From Synechococcus sp. M44_DOE_062 (GTDB lineage: Bacteria; Cyanobacteriota; Cyanobacteriia; Thermostichales; Thermostichaceae), in the NCBI GenBank assembly GCA_015295985.1, contig DVDX01000060.1, positions 1-64,000 of the forward strand: a stretch of 64,000 bases of DNA, written 5' to 3'. The notes beneath the pieces are model-generated. The model was not told where the DNA came from and ran no database searches. It was given only the letters and a program-made list of their open reading frames with translations. Positions 49,561 through 56,916 of this stretch are shown here, in pieces; the stretch's first letter is position 1, and every line of letters starts with the position of its first letter. Both the position numbers and the translations under genes were made by a program.

Positions 49561-50343
49561 ATGGCTAACTACCCGATGCGAGGCCGTTCTTCTCCTGTTT
49601 CCGGCAGTTTTCCCCTGGGCACCTTGGTGGTGATGAGTGTCTCGGTTGGGGCTCTGGCCGCCTTGGGTTGGCAGTTGTGGCAGCTTGTTGCCCCGATGTT
49701 GGCTCCCCCTGCCCCGCCTCAATTTCCGCAGGCCGTGCGCTTGGATCCCTTGCCCAGCCCGGCAACTTTTCCCTCTCCCTTGCCTGGCCCTGCTGCAGGC
49801 ACTGTTGACCCTGAGGGGTTTCCCCCCGGCAGCCGCGGGCGGGTGATCGAGCCGATTGGCCTGGCAATCCGCAGCCAACCTTCCGCCGATGGAGCCTACC
49901 AAGGGGGAATTGTGGTGGGGGAAGTGGTGACGGTGTTGGAGTACAGCGCCGATGGTCGTTGGCAACGGGTGCGGCGGGAGTTGAACGGACAAGAGGGCTG
50001 GGTGCGTGCCGGCAATTTGGGCCCTGTAGACGGTGCTTCGGCCTCAACTGCTTCCAATCCCACTCGTGAATCTGCTCCTTCGCCAACTCAGTCCCCCGTC
50101 GCGTCAGCGTTGCAGAGCAATGTAACGACAGTGGTCTCTCCAGGTGAGCGGGGACGGGTGATCGAGCCCATCGGCCTGGCGCTGCGGGCCACTCCAGAGC
50201 GGGAGGGAACCTACATTGGCGGTGTGCCCATGAACGAGGTGGTGACGGTGCTGGGCCTCAGCGAGGATGGCCGCTGGCAGCGCATCCGCCGTCAGAATGG
50301 ACAGGAAGGTTGGGTACGGGCGGGGAATTTGGCGCAGGAGTAG
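49561..50343 (+). CDS. membrane-anchored protein with two bacterial SH3 domains
   Basis: Protein of 260 aa: one N-terminal membrane helix (LGTLVVMSVSVGALAALGWQLWQLV), a proline-rich linker, then two SH3b domains (about 92-155 and 188-258), each RGRVIEPIGLA.R..P...G.Y.GG......VTVL..S.DGRWQR.R...NGQEGWVRAGNL, a recent internal duplication. SH3b domains in this setting usually bind peptidoglycan. ATG has AGGAAGG upstream. The linker between the SH3 domains contains a double-hairpin repeat encoding VASALQSN. Confidence 0.75.
   Translation: MANYPMRGRSSPVSGSFPLGTLVVMSVSVGALAALGWQLWQLVAPMLAPPAPPQFPQAVRLDPLPSPATFPSPLPGPAAGTVDPEGFPPGSRGRVIEPIGLAIRSQPSADGAYQGGIVVGEVVTVLEYSADGRWQRVRRELNGQEGWVRAGNLGPVDGASASTASNPTRESAPSPTQSPVASALQSNVTTVVSPGERGRVIEPIGLALRATPEREGTYIGGVPMNEVVTVLGLSEDGRWQRIRRQNGQEGWVRAGNLAQE
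50098..50121 (+). repeat. double-hairpin repeat copy inside the SH3 protein linker
   Basis: CGC-GTCA-GCG then TTGC-AGA-GCAA. It is read as VASALQSN between the two SH3b domains. Confidence 0.75.
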
Positions 50344-50437
50344 CCATACAAATGCCCCGGTGGGGGATTGTGGGAGGAGGGAAGGCTGTGTTTCGGTGGA
50401 ACAGTACCGAGCCACCCATGGACAGAACAAGACCCCG

Positions 50438-50461
50438 GTTGCGTCAGCGTTGCGGAGCAAT
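50438..50461 (+). repeat. double-hairpin repeat copy at the nikL start
   Basis: TGC-GTCA-GCG then TTGC-GGA-GCAA, followed by TG; the final A of the repeat is the first base of the likely nikL ATG, and GCGGAG within the loop could act as ribosome-binding site. Confidence 0.7.
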
Positions 50462-50993
50462 GATGCTTTCTCGTTGTTGGCCTCTTGGCTTCCTCCTTCT
50501 TAGTTTGCTTGAGCCTGCTCCCGCCTGGGCCCATGGGGTGGAAGTCTCTTTTCGGGCTGTTCCCGCTTTTGAGATCGAGGCCCACTACGATTCTGGGGAA
50601 CCGATGGGATCCGCCCAGGTGATGGTGTTTGCGCCGACGGATCCCACTGCCCCTTGGCAGGAGGGACGGACGGATGTGCAGGGACGATTTCTGCTGCAGC
50701 CAGATCCCAGCCTGACGGGCCTCTGGCAGGTGCGGATTTACCAGGCCGGGCATGGGGTGTTGGTCAATGTGCCGGTGGGCGAGGAGTTTGCTCAGGCAGA
50801 AAGGATCCCCGCCGGTTCCCCACCCTTTGGGCCTTTGCAGCGGGGGGTTATGGCCGCCTGCATCATTTGGGGCTGTCTGGGCACAGCTCTGTTCTTCTCC
50901 AGGCCGCGTCAGTCTGTTCATGCAGCAGTGGAGAGCCCATCGGTCTCAGGAGCTCCAGGGTCATCCCAGGTCAGCCCCTCTGCTCTGGAGTAG
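50460..50993 (+). CDS. NikL/CbiL-like component of a nickel/cobalt ECF transporter
   Basis: About 177 aa. A signal peptide (LSRCWPLGFLLLSLLEPAPAWA) is followed by HGVEVSFRAVPAFEIEAHYDSGEPMGSAQVMVFAP and TDVQGRFLLQP, the carboxypeptidase-regulatory-like fold of extracytoplasmic NikL/CbiL proteins; one C-terminal membrane helix (VMAACIIWGCLGTALFF). It lies 8 bp upstream of cbiM. The start is uncertain: ATG at 50460 directly after a repeat, or ATG at 50418 (MDRTRPRLRQRC) with the repeat inside the leader. Naming by family and context. Confidence 0.7.
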   Translation: MMLSRCWPLGFLLLSLLEPAPAWAHGVEVSFRAVPAFEIEAHYDSGEPMGSAQVMVFAPTDPTAPWQEGRTDVQGRFLLQPDPSLTGLWQVRIYQAGHGVLVNVPVGEEFAQAERIPAGSPPFGPLQRGVMAACIIWGCLGTALFFSRPRQSVHAAVESPSVSGAPGSSQVSPSALE

Positions 50994-51001
50994 GATCGGC
51001 C

Positions 51002-51703
51002 ATGCACATCAGCGATGGCATTTTGCCGGCACCGCTTTGGCTGGGGGGCTATGGCATCACCGCTCTCATCACCGGCTACAGCTTGCGGCTTCTCCGTCAC
51101 GTCGGCGTTACGGAGCAATGTCCTTGGTGGGAAAGGGATCCCCGCTATATTGCTACGCAACGCTGTCGCGACCAGTTGCCCAAGGCGGCTTTGCTCACGG
51201 CTGTCTTTTTTGTGGCCTCTTCCATTCATCTGCCCTTTCCCCCGGCCAGCCTGCATCTGGTGCTGAATGGGTTGATGGGCCTGATGTTGGGGGCTTTGGC
51301 CTATCCGGCCATTGTGGTGGGCTTGTTTTTTCAGGTGGTGGCCTTTGGCCATGGGGGCCTGACCACGTTGGGCATCAACGCCGCCATCATGGGGATCCCG
51401 GCGCTCTTGGCCGGTGGGATTTTTCGGGCGGGCCGTCGGGTGATGGGGGCCGGGGTGTCTGCTTTCTTGGCGGGAGCGGTGGGGGTGGGGCTGGCGGTGC
51501 TGTTGTTTTACGGGGTGGTTATGGCTGCTGTGGTTGACGCCGACAGCGGGGTTCTGTCCCCAGAAGCCGGTCGCCTCGCTTTGGGTAGCTTGGTGGTGGC
51601 CCATCTCCCCCTGATGGTGGTGGAGGGGTTGTTCGCCAGTTGGGTGGTGCTGTTTTTGCAGCGGGTACAACCGGCGCTGCTGGGCGACTATGGCAAAAGA
51701 TGA
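51002..51703 (+). CDS. cbiM: ECF transporter S component CbiM/NikM
   Basis: Integral membrane metal-capture subunit, 233 aa. The N terminus MHISDG carries the essential His2 metal ligand; PPASLHLVLNGLMGLMLGALAYPAIVVGLFFQVVAFGHGGLTTLGINAAIMGIPAL is the family core. Between helices 1 and 2 there is an unusual polar stretch (HVGVTEQCPWWERDPRYIATQRCRDQ) encoded by two inverted double-hairpin repeats. Nickel versus cobalt cannot be read from sequence alone; the NikL partner and ureE favour nickel. Confidence 0.88.
   Translation: MHISDGILPAPLWLGGYGITALITGYSLRLLRHVGVTEQCPWWERDPRYIATQRCRDQLPKAALLTAVFFVASSIHLPFPPASLHLVLNGLMGLMLGALAYPAIVVGLFFQVVAFGHGGLTTLGINAAIMGIPALLAGGIFRAGRRVMGAGVSAFLAGAVGVGLAVLLFYGVVMAAVVDADSGVLSPEAGRLALGSLVVAHLPLMVVEGLFASWVVLFLQRVQPALLGDYGKR
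51096..51119 (+). repeat. double-hairpin repeat copy inside cbiM (left of a pair)
   Basis: GTCACGTCGGCG then TTAC-GGA-GCAA. In frame as HVGVTEQ. It faces the copy at 51149, separated by 29 bp containing GGGATCCC. Confidence 0.65.
51149..51172 (-). repeat. double-hairpin repeat copy inside cbiM (right of a pair)
   Basis: On the minus strand: CGC-GACA-GCG then TTGC-GTA-GCAA. Read on the plus strand as IATQRCRD. Confidence 0.75.
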
Positions 51704-52544
51704 AGCTGGCTCAGGGATCCCTTGCTGCCGGCGCGGTCATCAATCCCATCCTGACCTCCCCAAACCCCCTTCCTGGCTCCACCGGTGGCAACCTCTGCCT
51801 AAGGTGCTGGGTCTGATGGCCCTGATGGCGGCTTTCGCTTCGGTGAGGAGCCTGACCCTCTTGCCCCTCATCTGGGCGCTGGTGGCCGGACTGTGGAGCC
51901 TGTCGGGATTGCCTTGCAGCCTTATTGCTCCGCAACGCTGTCGCGACGGGCTGAAACGGCTGGCAGCCCCAGGGCTGTTGGTGGCAGGGCTGATGGGGAT
52001 CCTTCCCTTCTGGGCGGGGGAAACCCTCCTGTGGCGCTGGGGATCCCTGGCTTTGCGCTGGGAGGGGCTGGAGATGGCGCTCCGCATAGGGGGGAGGGGG
52101 CTGGCCCTGTTCGCTCTCACCATGCTACTGCTGGAGACCACCCCCATGTTGGAACTGTTGGCAGCTTTGCGGCAACTGGGGATCCCAGACCTGCTTTTGG
52201 AACTGGCCTGGCTCACCCAGCGCTATCTGCAAGAGATGGCTGCTCAGTGGGAGCAGATGCAACGAGCAGCCCGGTTGAGGGGTTGGCGACCGCGGGGATC
52301 CCTGTGGCGTCCTGGGCCGGCTCTAAGACAAGATCTGCCCTTTCTGGCCGCTTCGGTGGGCACCCTGTTGGTTCGCAGCTACGAGCGCTCGCAGAGGGTT
52401 TATCAGGCTTTGCGCCTGCGAGGCTATGGACGGGCACCTCTGTTTCCGACGGCGGCTAGCAGGGATCCCTACAGTTGGGCGGCTACTGCGTTGGCCGTGG
52501 CTACGGCTGTATTGCTCCGCAACGCTGATGCGGCCCTCAACTAG
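51690..52544 (+). CDS. cbiQ: ECF transporter T component CbiQ/NikQ
   Basis: Membrane coupling subunit linking CbiM to the ATPase, 284 aa. It overlaps cbiM by 14 bp. About five helices; both cytoplasmic coupling motifs are present (AARLRGW and ALRLRGYG, the X-R-G pair). A repeat in frame encodes LIAPQRCRDG between helices 2 and 3, and a second one encodes the C terminus VLLRNADAALN. The ATPase CbiO/NikO is not in the window; rimO follows. Confidence 0.82.
   Translation: MAKDEAGSGIPCCRRGHQSHPDLPKPPSWLHRWQPLPKVLGLMALMAAFASVRSLTLLPLIWALVAGLWSLSGLPCSLIAPQRCRDGLKRLAAPGLLVAGLMGILPFWAGETLLWRWGSLALRWEGLEMALRIGGRGLALFALTMLLLETTPMLELLAALRQLGIPDLLLELAWLTQRYLQEMAAQWEQMQRAARLRGWRPRGSLWRPGPALRQDLPFLAASVGTLLVRSYERSQRVYQALRLRGYGRAPLFPTAASRDPYSWAATALAVATAVLLRNADAALN
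51924..51947 (-). repeat. double-hairpin repeat copy inside cbiQ
   Basis: On the minus strand: CGC-GACA-GCG then TTGC-GGA-GCAA. Read on the plus strand as IAPQRCRD, the same frame as the right copy in cbiM. Confidence 0.8.
52511..52534 (-). repeat. double-hairpin repeat copy at the 3' end of cbiQ
   Basis: On the minus strand: CGC-ATCA-GCG then TTGC-GGA-GCAA. It encodes the last residues LLRNADA of CbiQ, in a different frame from the internal copy. Confidence 0.75.
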
Positions 52545-52600
52545 AATGGATAAGCCTCTGACGAGCTGCCCCTTTTTGATGCTCAGTTTATGAATCGTCT

Positions 52601-54010
52601 ATGAATCGGTTGGAAACGACCCTCTCCAGAGCCATTTCAGACCCCCCATTTGTGTCAGCGGTGCAGACGACAAAGGCGTCGGTTGCTGTCTTACACCTGG
52701 GCTGCGAGAAAAACCGGGTGGACACCGAGCACATGCTGGGCTTGCTGGCTCAAGCAGGTTACCGGGTGGATGGGGACGAAGAAAGTGCTGACTATGTGAT
52801 CGTCAACACCTGTAGCTTCATTGAGGCAGCGCGGCAGGAGTCGGTCAGCACCCTGATGGAGCTGGCGGTACAGGGCAAGAAAATCGTTATTGCCGGCTGC
52901 TTGGCGCAACACTTCCAAGAGGAGCTGCTGCAAGAGATCCCAGAGGCCGTGGCCTTGGTGGGTACTGGCGACTACCACCAGATCGTCCAGGTGATCGAGC
53001 GGGCGGAGCGGGGAGAGCGGGTCAATGCCGTTACTTCCAGCTTGGATTACATTGCCGACGAGACCGTACCCCGCTATCGCACCACCCATGCGCCTGTGGC
53101 CTACCTGCGGGTAGCCGAGGGCTGTGATTACCGCTGCTCTTTCTGCATCATTCCCCACTTGCGGGGCAACCAACGCTCCCGCTCCATTGAGTCGATCCTA
53201 CGGGAAGCCGAACAACTGGCCGAAGAGGGGGTGCAGGAGCTGATTTTAATTTCCCAGATCACCACCCAGTATGGGATCGATCTCTACGGAGAGCCGCGGC
53301 TGGCGGATCTCATTCGCGCCCTGGGCAAGATCCCCATCCCCTGGATCCGCATGCTCTACGCTTACCCCACCGGCATCACGCCCGCAGTGGTGGAGGCCAT
53401 CCAAGAAACTCCCAATTTCTTGCCTTACCTGGATTTGCCCCTACAGCACAGCCATCCGCAGATCCTCAAGGCCATGAATCGCCCCTGGCAAGGGCAGGTT
53501 AACGACCGGGTGATCGAGCGGCTGCGCCAGGCGTTGCCCAATGCTGTGCTGCGCACCAGCTTCATTGTCGGGTTTCCCGGGGAAACGGAGGAACACTTCC
53601 AGCATCTGCTGGCCTTTGTGCAGCGCCACCAATTTGACCATGTGGGGGTGTTTACCTTTTCCCCCGAAGAAGGCACCCCCGCCTACCATCTCCCCCATCA
53701 GGTTCCACAGCCCCTCAAAGAAGAGCGCCGTGCCCGTCTGATGCAGATGCAGCAGGGGATCGCCTTCCGTCGCAACCGCGAGCAGGTGGGCCGGGTGGTT
53801 CCCGTTCTCTTGGAGCAGGAAAACCCCAGAACCGGCGAGTGGATTGGCCGTTCTCCCCGCTTTGCCCCTGAGGTGGACGGAGTGGTGTATGTGCAGGGGC
53901 AGGGATCCCTGGGATCCCTGGTGCCGGTGCAGATCACCCGTGCCGAGCCTTACGATCTCTTTGGCCAAGTGGTGGCAGCGCCGGCGGACTTTAACTGGAG
54001 TGGGCGGTAG
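52601..54010 (+). CDS. rimO: ribosomal protein S12 methylthiotransferase RimO
   Basis: Radical-SAM enzyme adding a methylthio group to Asp of ribosomal protein S12, 469 aa. Domains: N-terminal UPF0004 with three cluster cysteines (LGCEKN, NTCSF, AGCLAQ), radical-SAM core with [18 protein letters not shown] (CxxxCxxC, about 171-188), C-terminal TRAM from about 400. RimO rather than MiaB because of CEKNRVD and [13 protein letters not shown]. The first 27 residues precede the conserved core. A 4-codon mini-ORF (MNRL*) overlaps the ATG. Confidence 0.92.
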   Translation: MNRLETTLSRAISDPPFVSAVQTTKASVAVLHLGCEKNRVDTEHMLGLLAQAGYRVDGDEESADYVIVNTCSFIEAARQESVSTLMELAVQGKKIVIAGCLAQHFQEELLQEIPEAVALVGTGDYHQIVQVIERAERGERVNAVTSSLDYIADETVPRYRTTHAPVAYLRVAEGCDYRCSFCIIPHLRGNQRSRSIESILREAEQLAEEGVQELILISQITTQYGIDLYGEPRLADLIRALGKIPIPWIRMLYAYPTGITPAVVEAIQETPNFLPYLDLPLQHSHPQILKAMNRPWQGQVNDRVIERLRQALPNAVLRTSFIVGFPGETEEHFQHLLAFVQRHQFDHVGVFTFSPEEGTPAYHLPHQVPQPLKEERRARLMQMQQGIAFRRNREQVGRVVPVLLEQENPRTGEWIGRSPRFAPEVDGVVYVQGQGSLGSLVPVQITRAEPYDLFGQVVAAPADFNWSGR

Positions 54011-54026
54011 CGGCGCAAAGCACTTT
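54004..54026 (+). repeat. double-hairpin repeat copy at the rimO stop codon
   Basis: GCGGTAGCG then GCGC-AAA-GCAC. The TAG stop of rimO lies in the first loop. Stem partly decayed. Confidence 0.5.
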
Positions 54027-54060
54027 GGTAGGATCTTCATCCACGGGAGAGGAGCTGGGA

Positions 54061-54831
54061 ATGACTACCCTTCGCGGCAGTGGGACGGAGTCTTTGGATG
54101 AGCTAAAACAGGCGGCAGCCCGAGCCGCCGTTCAAAAGGTGCAGTCGGGGATGGTGGTGGGGCTGGGCACGGGATCCACAGCCGCCTTTGCTGTCAGCGC
54201 CCTAGCGGAGCGGATGCAAACCGAAGGTCTGCAGATTGTCGGTGTGCCTACCTCGGAGCGCACGGCTGAACAGGCCCGCTCCCTGGGGATCCCACTGGCT
54301 ACCCTGGAGGAGCAGCCCCGCCTGGATCTGGCCATCGATGGGGCCGACGAAATCGAAGTGGGATCCCTAAACCTGATCAAAGGGGCCGGAGGAGCTCTGT
54401 TGCGGGAAAAATTGGTGGAGGCCAGCGCCGCCGAGCTGATCATCGTTGCCGATGCCTCTAAAAAAGTTGCGCAGTTGGGCACCCGCTTTCCCGTGCCTGT
54501 GGAAGTGGTGCGGTTTGGCTGGAAAACCACCTTGGCCCGGGTGGAGGCCATTGGCTGTGCAGCCACGCTGCGGTTGAATGCCCAAGGGGATCCCTACCTG
54601 ACGGATGAGCAGCACTACATCCTCGATTGCCAATTCGGCCCTATGGCGGATCCCGCTAAGATTGCCGATCAACTAAAAGGGACGGTGGGGGTTGTGGAAC
54701 ATGGCCTGTTCATCGGTATGGCCAAAGAGGCAATCATCGCGCTCCCGTCGCGACAGCGGGACGGAGTCCTTACTAGGATCGAAACGCTGCAACCAGGCTG
54801 TGAGGAGAGAGGAGTGAGGAGAGAGAAGTGA
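54061..54831 (+). CDS. rpiA: ribose-5-phosphate isomerase A
   Basis: Interconverts ribose-5-P and ribulose-5-P in the Calvin and pentose phosphate pathways. MVVGLGTGSTAAFAV (phosphate loop), DLAIDGADEIE, KGAGGALLREK (catalytic Glu and Lys) and GVVEHGLF are intact. 256 aa from the ATG preceded by AGGAG; RpiA normally ends soon after the GVVEHGLF...A.IIA segment, but here the end is extended by a repeat-encoded ALPSRQRDGVLT and by residues encoded in a long hairpin (EERGVRREK). Confidence 0.93.
   Translation: MTTLRGSGTESLDELKQAAARAAVQKVQSGMVVGLGTGSTAAFAVSALAERMQTEGLQIVGVPTSERTAEQARSLGIPLATLEEQPRLDLAIDGADEIEVGSLNLIKGAGGALLREKLVEASAAELIIVADASKKVAQLGTRFPVPVEVVRFGWKTTLARVEAIGCAATLRLNAQGDPYLTDEQHYILDCQFGPMADPAKIADQLKGTVGVVEHGLFIGMAKEAIIALPSRQRDGVLTRIETLQPGCEERGVRREK
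54747..54771 (+). repeat. double-hairpin repeat copy near the 3' end of rpiA
   Basis: CGC-GACA-GCG then GGAC-GGA-GTCC. Read as PSRQRDGVL. Confidence 0.8.
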
Positions 54832-54899
54832 GGAGTGAGGATACTTCATACTTCCTTCTCACTACTCGCTGCTCTTTTCTCGTTTCTCTTTTCTCACTT
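54798..54899 (+). repeat. long imperfect inverted repeat across the rpiA stop codon
   Basis: The purine-rich arm 54800-54839 pairs with the pyrimidine-rich arm 54858-54897. Aligning by eye over 40 positions I count 30 Watson-Crick pairs, 8 G-U wobbles in the plus-strand RNA and 2 mismatches; two more inner pairs bring it to about 42 bp with a short loop. It overlaps the end of rpiA and lies in the leader before murF. Possible RNase III site, mRNA stabiliser or decayed element. Confidence 0.7.
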
Positions 54900-54932
54900 C
54901 TCCCTGTGGGCTCTAGACCAACCTTCTGCCCC

Positions 54933-56318
54933 ATGCTGACCCTACAAACTGTGGCCGACCTGCTGCAAACTCCCCTGCAGGGGGATCCCCATTTGCTGCG
55001 GTTTCCCATTCGGGCCATTTGCACCGACAGCCGCCAATTGCAGCCAGGCTCGGTCTTCGTGGCGCTGCGGGGGGAACGGTTTGATGGACATGACTTCATT
55101 CCGCAAGCCTTGGCCAGAGGGGCTGTTGCCGTCATCAGCCAGCGTCCGGTGGCCGGGCCCCATTTTCAAGTCTCAGATACCTTAGCTGCCTACCAGCGCA
55201 TTGCCAGAGGCTGGCGGGAGCAGTTTTCCCCCCCTGTAGTGGCCATCACGGGCTCAGCAGGCAAAACCACCACCAAAGAAATGCTGGCGGCTGCCCTGTC
55301 CCGCTACGGCACAGTTCTCAAAACAGAAGCCAACCACAACAACGACATCGGGGTTGCTCAAACACTGCTCCAGATGCAACCGGAGCATCAGTTTGTGGTT
55401 CTGGAAATGGCCATGCGCGGCCCTGGAGAAATTCGCCGACTGGCTCAGATGGCTCAACCCACCCACGCCTTGATCACCCATATCGGTACCGCCCACATTG
55501 GCAGACTGGGATCCCGTGCGGCCATTGCCGCCGCCAAGTGCGAGCTGCTGCAAGAGCTAGGACAAGGGGTGGCTCTGCTCAATGGAGAAGATCCCTTGCT
55601 GTTGTCCACCGCCGCCAGCCTGTGGTCGGGACAAACCCTCACCTATCGCGTTAGCGGGACGGAGTCCCATGGCCTGGAAAGTGCTCCGCACCGCTACCGC
55701 GATCGGGGGAACTTACGAGGAGAATGGGATCCCCAAGCCCAAACGGTAACCGTGGAGGGCCTAACGCTACCTGTGCCTCTGCCTGGAAGGCATCATGCCC
55801 TCAACTGGATGGGGGTGCTGGCTGCTTTGCGCAGCTTGGGGCTGGATTGGGAGCGGCTCCGAGAACCCATCGCCTTGCCCACCCATCTGGAGGGGCGCAA
55901 CCGCCATCTCAAACTGGCGGGAGATGTGGAAATCTGGGATGAAACCTACAATGCCTCGCCGGAAGCGATGATTGCAGCTCTGCACCTGTTGGCTCAAACT
56001 CCGGGGAAACGGCGCTGGGCCATTCTCGGCCCGATGCGGGAATTGGGAGAGCATGCACCTCAACTCTATGCGGAGGTGGGTCGGGCGGCTGCCCCTTTGG
56101 GGCTGGATCGGGTCTTGCTCTTGGATCCGGAAGGGGAGATGCAACCGCTGCTCGACCAAAAACCGGCAGCCCAGGCAGAACGCTGCGAGGATGTATCGGA
56201 ACTGCTGGAAGTCTTGCTGCATCAGGTACAAGCCGGGGATCGGCTGCTGTTCAAAGCAGCACGGGCTGTCGAGCTGGAGCGGGTGCTGCGCCGCTTTTTG
56301 CAGGAGTGGCAGGCATAG
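54933..56318 (+). CDS. murF: UDP-N-acetylmuramoyl-tripeptide--D-alanyl-D-alanine ligase
   Basis: Last cytoplasmic step in peptidoglycan precursor synthesis, 461 aa from MLTLQTVADLLQTPL. ATP loop GSAGKTTTKEMLAAAL (about 104-119), EANHNNDIGVAQTLL, LEMAMRGPGEI, and WDETYNASPEAM are diagnostic Mur-ligase/MurF motifs. The track's start 35 codons upstream lies in the hairpin region and is rejected. A facing pair of repeats is inserted around residues 238-257 (RVSGTES...SAPHRYRD), at the linker between central and C-terminal parts. Confidence 0.93.
   Translation: MLTLQTVADLLQTPLQGDPHLLRFPIRAICTDSRQLQPGSVFVALRGERFDGHDFIPQALARGAVAVISQRPVAGPHFQVSDTLAAYQRIARGWREQFSPPVVAITGSAGKTTTKEMLAAALSRYGTVLKTEANHNNDIGVAQTLLQMQPEHQFVVLEMAMRGPGEIRRLAQMAQPTHALITHIGTAHIGRLGSRAAIAAAKCELLQELGQGVALLNGEDPLLLSTAASLWSGQTLTYRVSGTESHGLESAPHRYRDRGNLRGEWDPQAQTVTVEGLTLPVPLPGRHHALNWMGVLAALRSLGLDWERLREPIALPTHLEGRNRHLKLAGDVEIWDETYNASPEAMIAALHLLAQTPGKRRWAILGPMRELGEHAPQLYAEVGRAAAPLGLDRVLLLDPEGEMQPLLDQKPAAQAERCEDVSELLEVLLHQVQAGDRLLFKAARAVELERVLRRFLQEWQA
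55645..55668 (+). repeat. double-hairpin repeat copy inside murF (left of a pair)
   Basis: CGC-GTTA-GCG then GGAC-GGA-GTCC. Read as RVSGTES. Confidence 0.8.
55681..55703 (-). repeat. double-hairpin repeat copy inside murF (right of a pair)
   Basis: On the minus strand: CGC-GGTA-GCG then GTGC-GGA-GCAC. Read on the plus strand as SAPHRYRD. It is 12 bp from its partner. Confidence 0.8.
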
Positions 56319-56385
56319 GCTAAACTGAGGGATGTATCGATGGAAAGCCTGCGTCCCTCGGTTGAGAGGAGATCGATCCAAGCCG

Positions 56386-56409
56386 GTCGCCCCAGCGGGA
56401 CGGAGCCCT
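56386..56409 (+). repeat. double-hairpin repeat copy upstream of the DUF3134 gene
   Basis: CGC-CCCA-GCG then GGAC-GGA-GCCC; one stem mismatch. Confidence 0.55.
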
Positions 56410-56449
56410 AGTTCATTCCTCGTCGATAGTTGCCCTTTTTGCGTACGGC

Positions 56450-56674
56450 ATGTACTACCACAATCCCTCTCTGCGCGAAGAACCTCGCGATCAGCCGCCA
56501 ATGGTGGTGCCCTCTCCTAGCAGCCTCTCCATTCTCGACTGGTTGCGCAAAGAGGGCCGGTTGATCGAGCAGCCCATTGAGGTCTCTGAAATGGTTTTGG
56601 AAGAAGACATCGACGATATCGACGACTTGATCGGGGACGACTACGACGAAGACTTCGAGCCCGAAGAAGAGTAA
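56450..56674 (+). CDS. DUF3134 family small acidic protein
   Basis: Protein of 74 aa. The N terminus MYYHNPSLREEPRDQPPMVVP...SLSILDWLRKEGRLIE matches the cyanobacterial DUF3134 family; the C-terminal tail is extremely acidic (EEDIDDIDDLIGDDYDEDFEPEEE). Function unknown. Located 131 bp after murF on the same strand, with a repeat in the spacer. Confidence 0.8.
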   Translation: MYYHNPSLREEPRDQPPMVVPSPSSLSILDWLRKEGRLIEQPIEVSEMVLEEDIDDIDDLIGDDYDEDFEPEEE

Positions 56675-56799
56675 GCATAACTGTCAGGATCATTACGAGC
56701 TCGTTAGCTCATTTATCCCTATTTATCCCTTCACCCGGCACCGTGAGGGTGTCAACTTTTGCGCTGCCGATAGATCGACAGCTCGAACAAATGAAACAA

Positions 56800-56916
56800 T
56801 ACAGTCGTTTCAGGTTAGAGTGAGACGCCTGAGCTACCAAGAAAAGTCTTCCGGCCCCGCGCATTCAACGCTTCAGGTGTGGGTGCAGTGTCTTAGTTTG
56901 AATCAGAATGACTATA
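56800..56916 (-). mobile_element. MITE copy without the nested repeat pair
   Basis: 117 bp, ends TACAGTCGTTTC and GAATGACTATA, flanked by TA like the copy at 10605 but in the opposite orientation. Reverse-complemented, it aligns along its length with 10605-10768, including GATTCAAACTA, ACACTGC.CCCA, and TCAGG.GTCTCA blocks, and lacks the 45-47 bases carrying the repeat pair. Confidence 0.75.
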
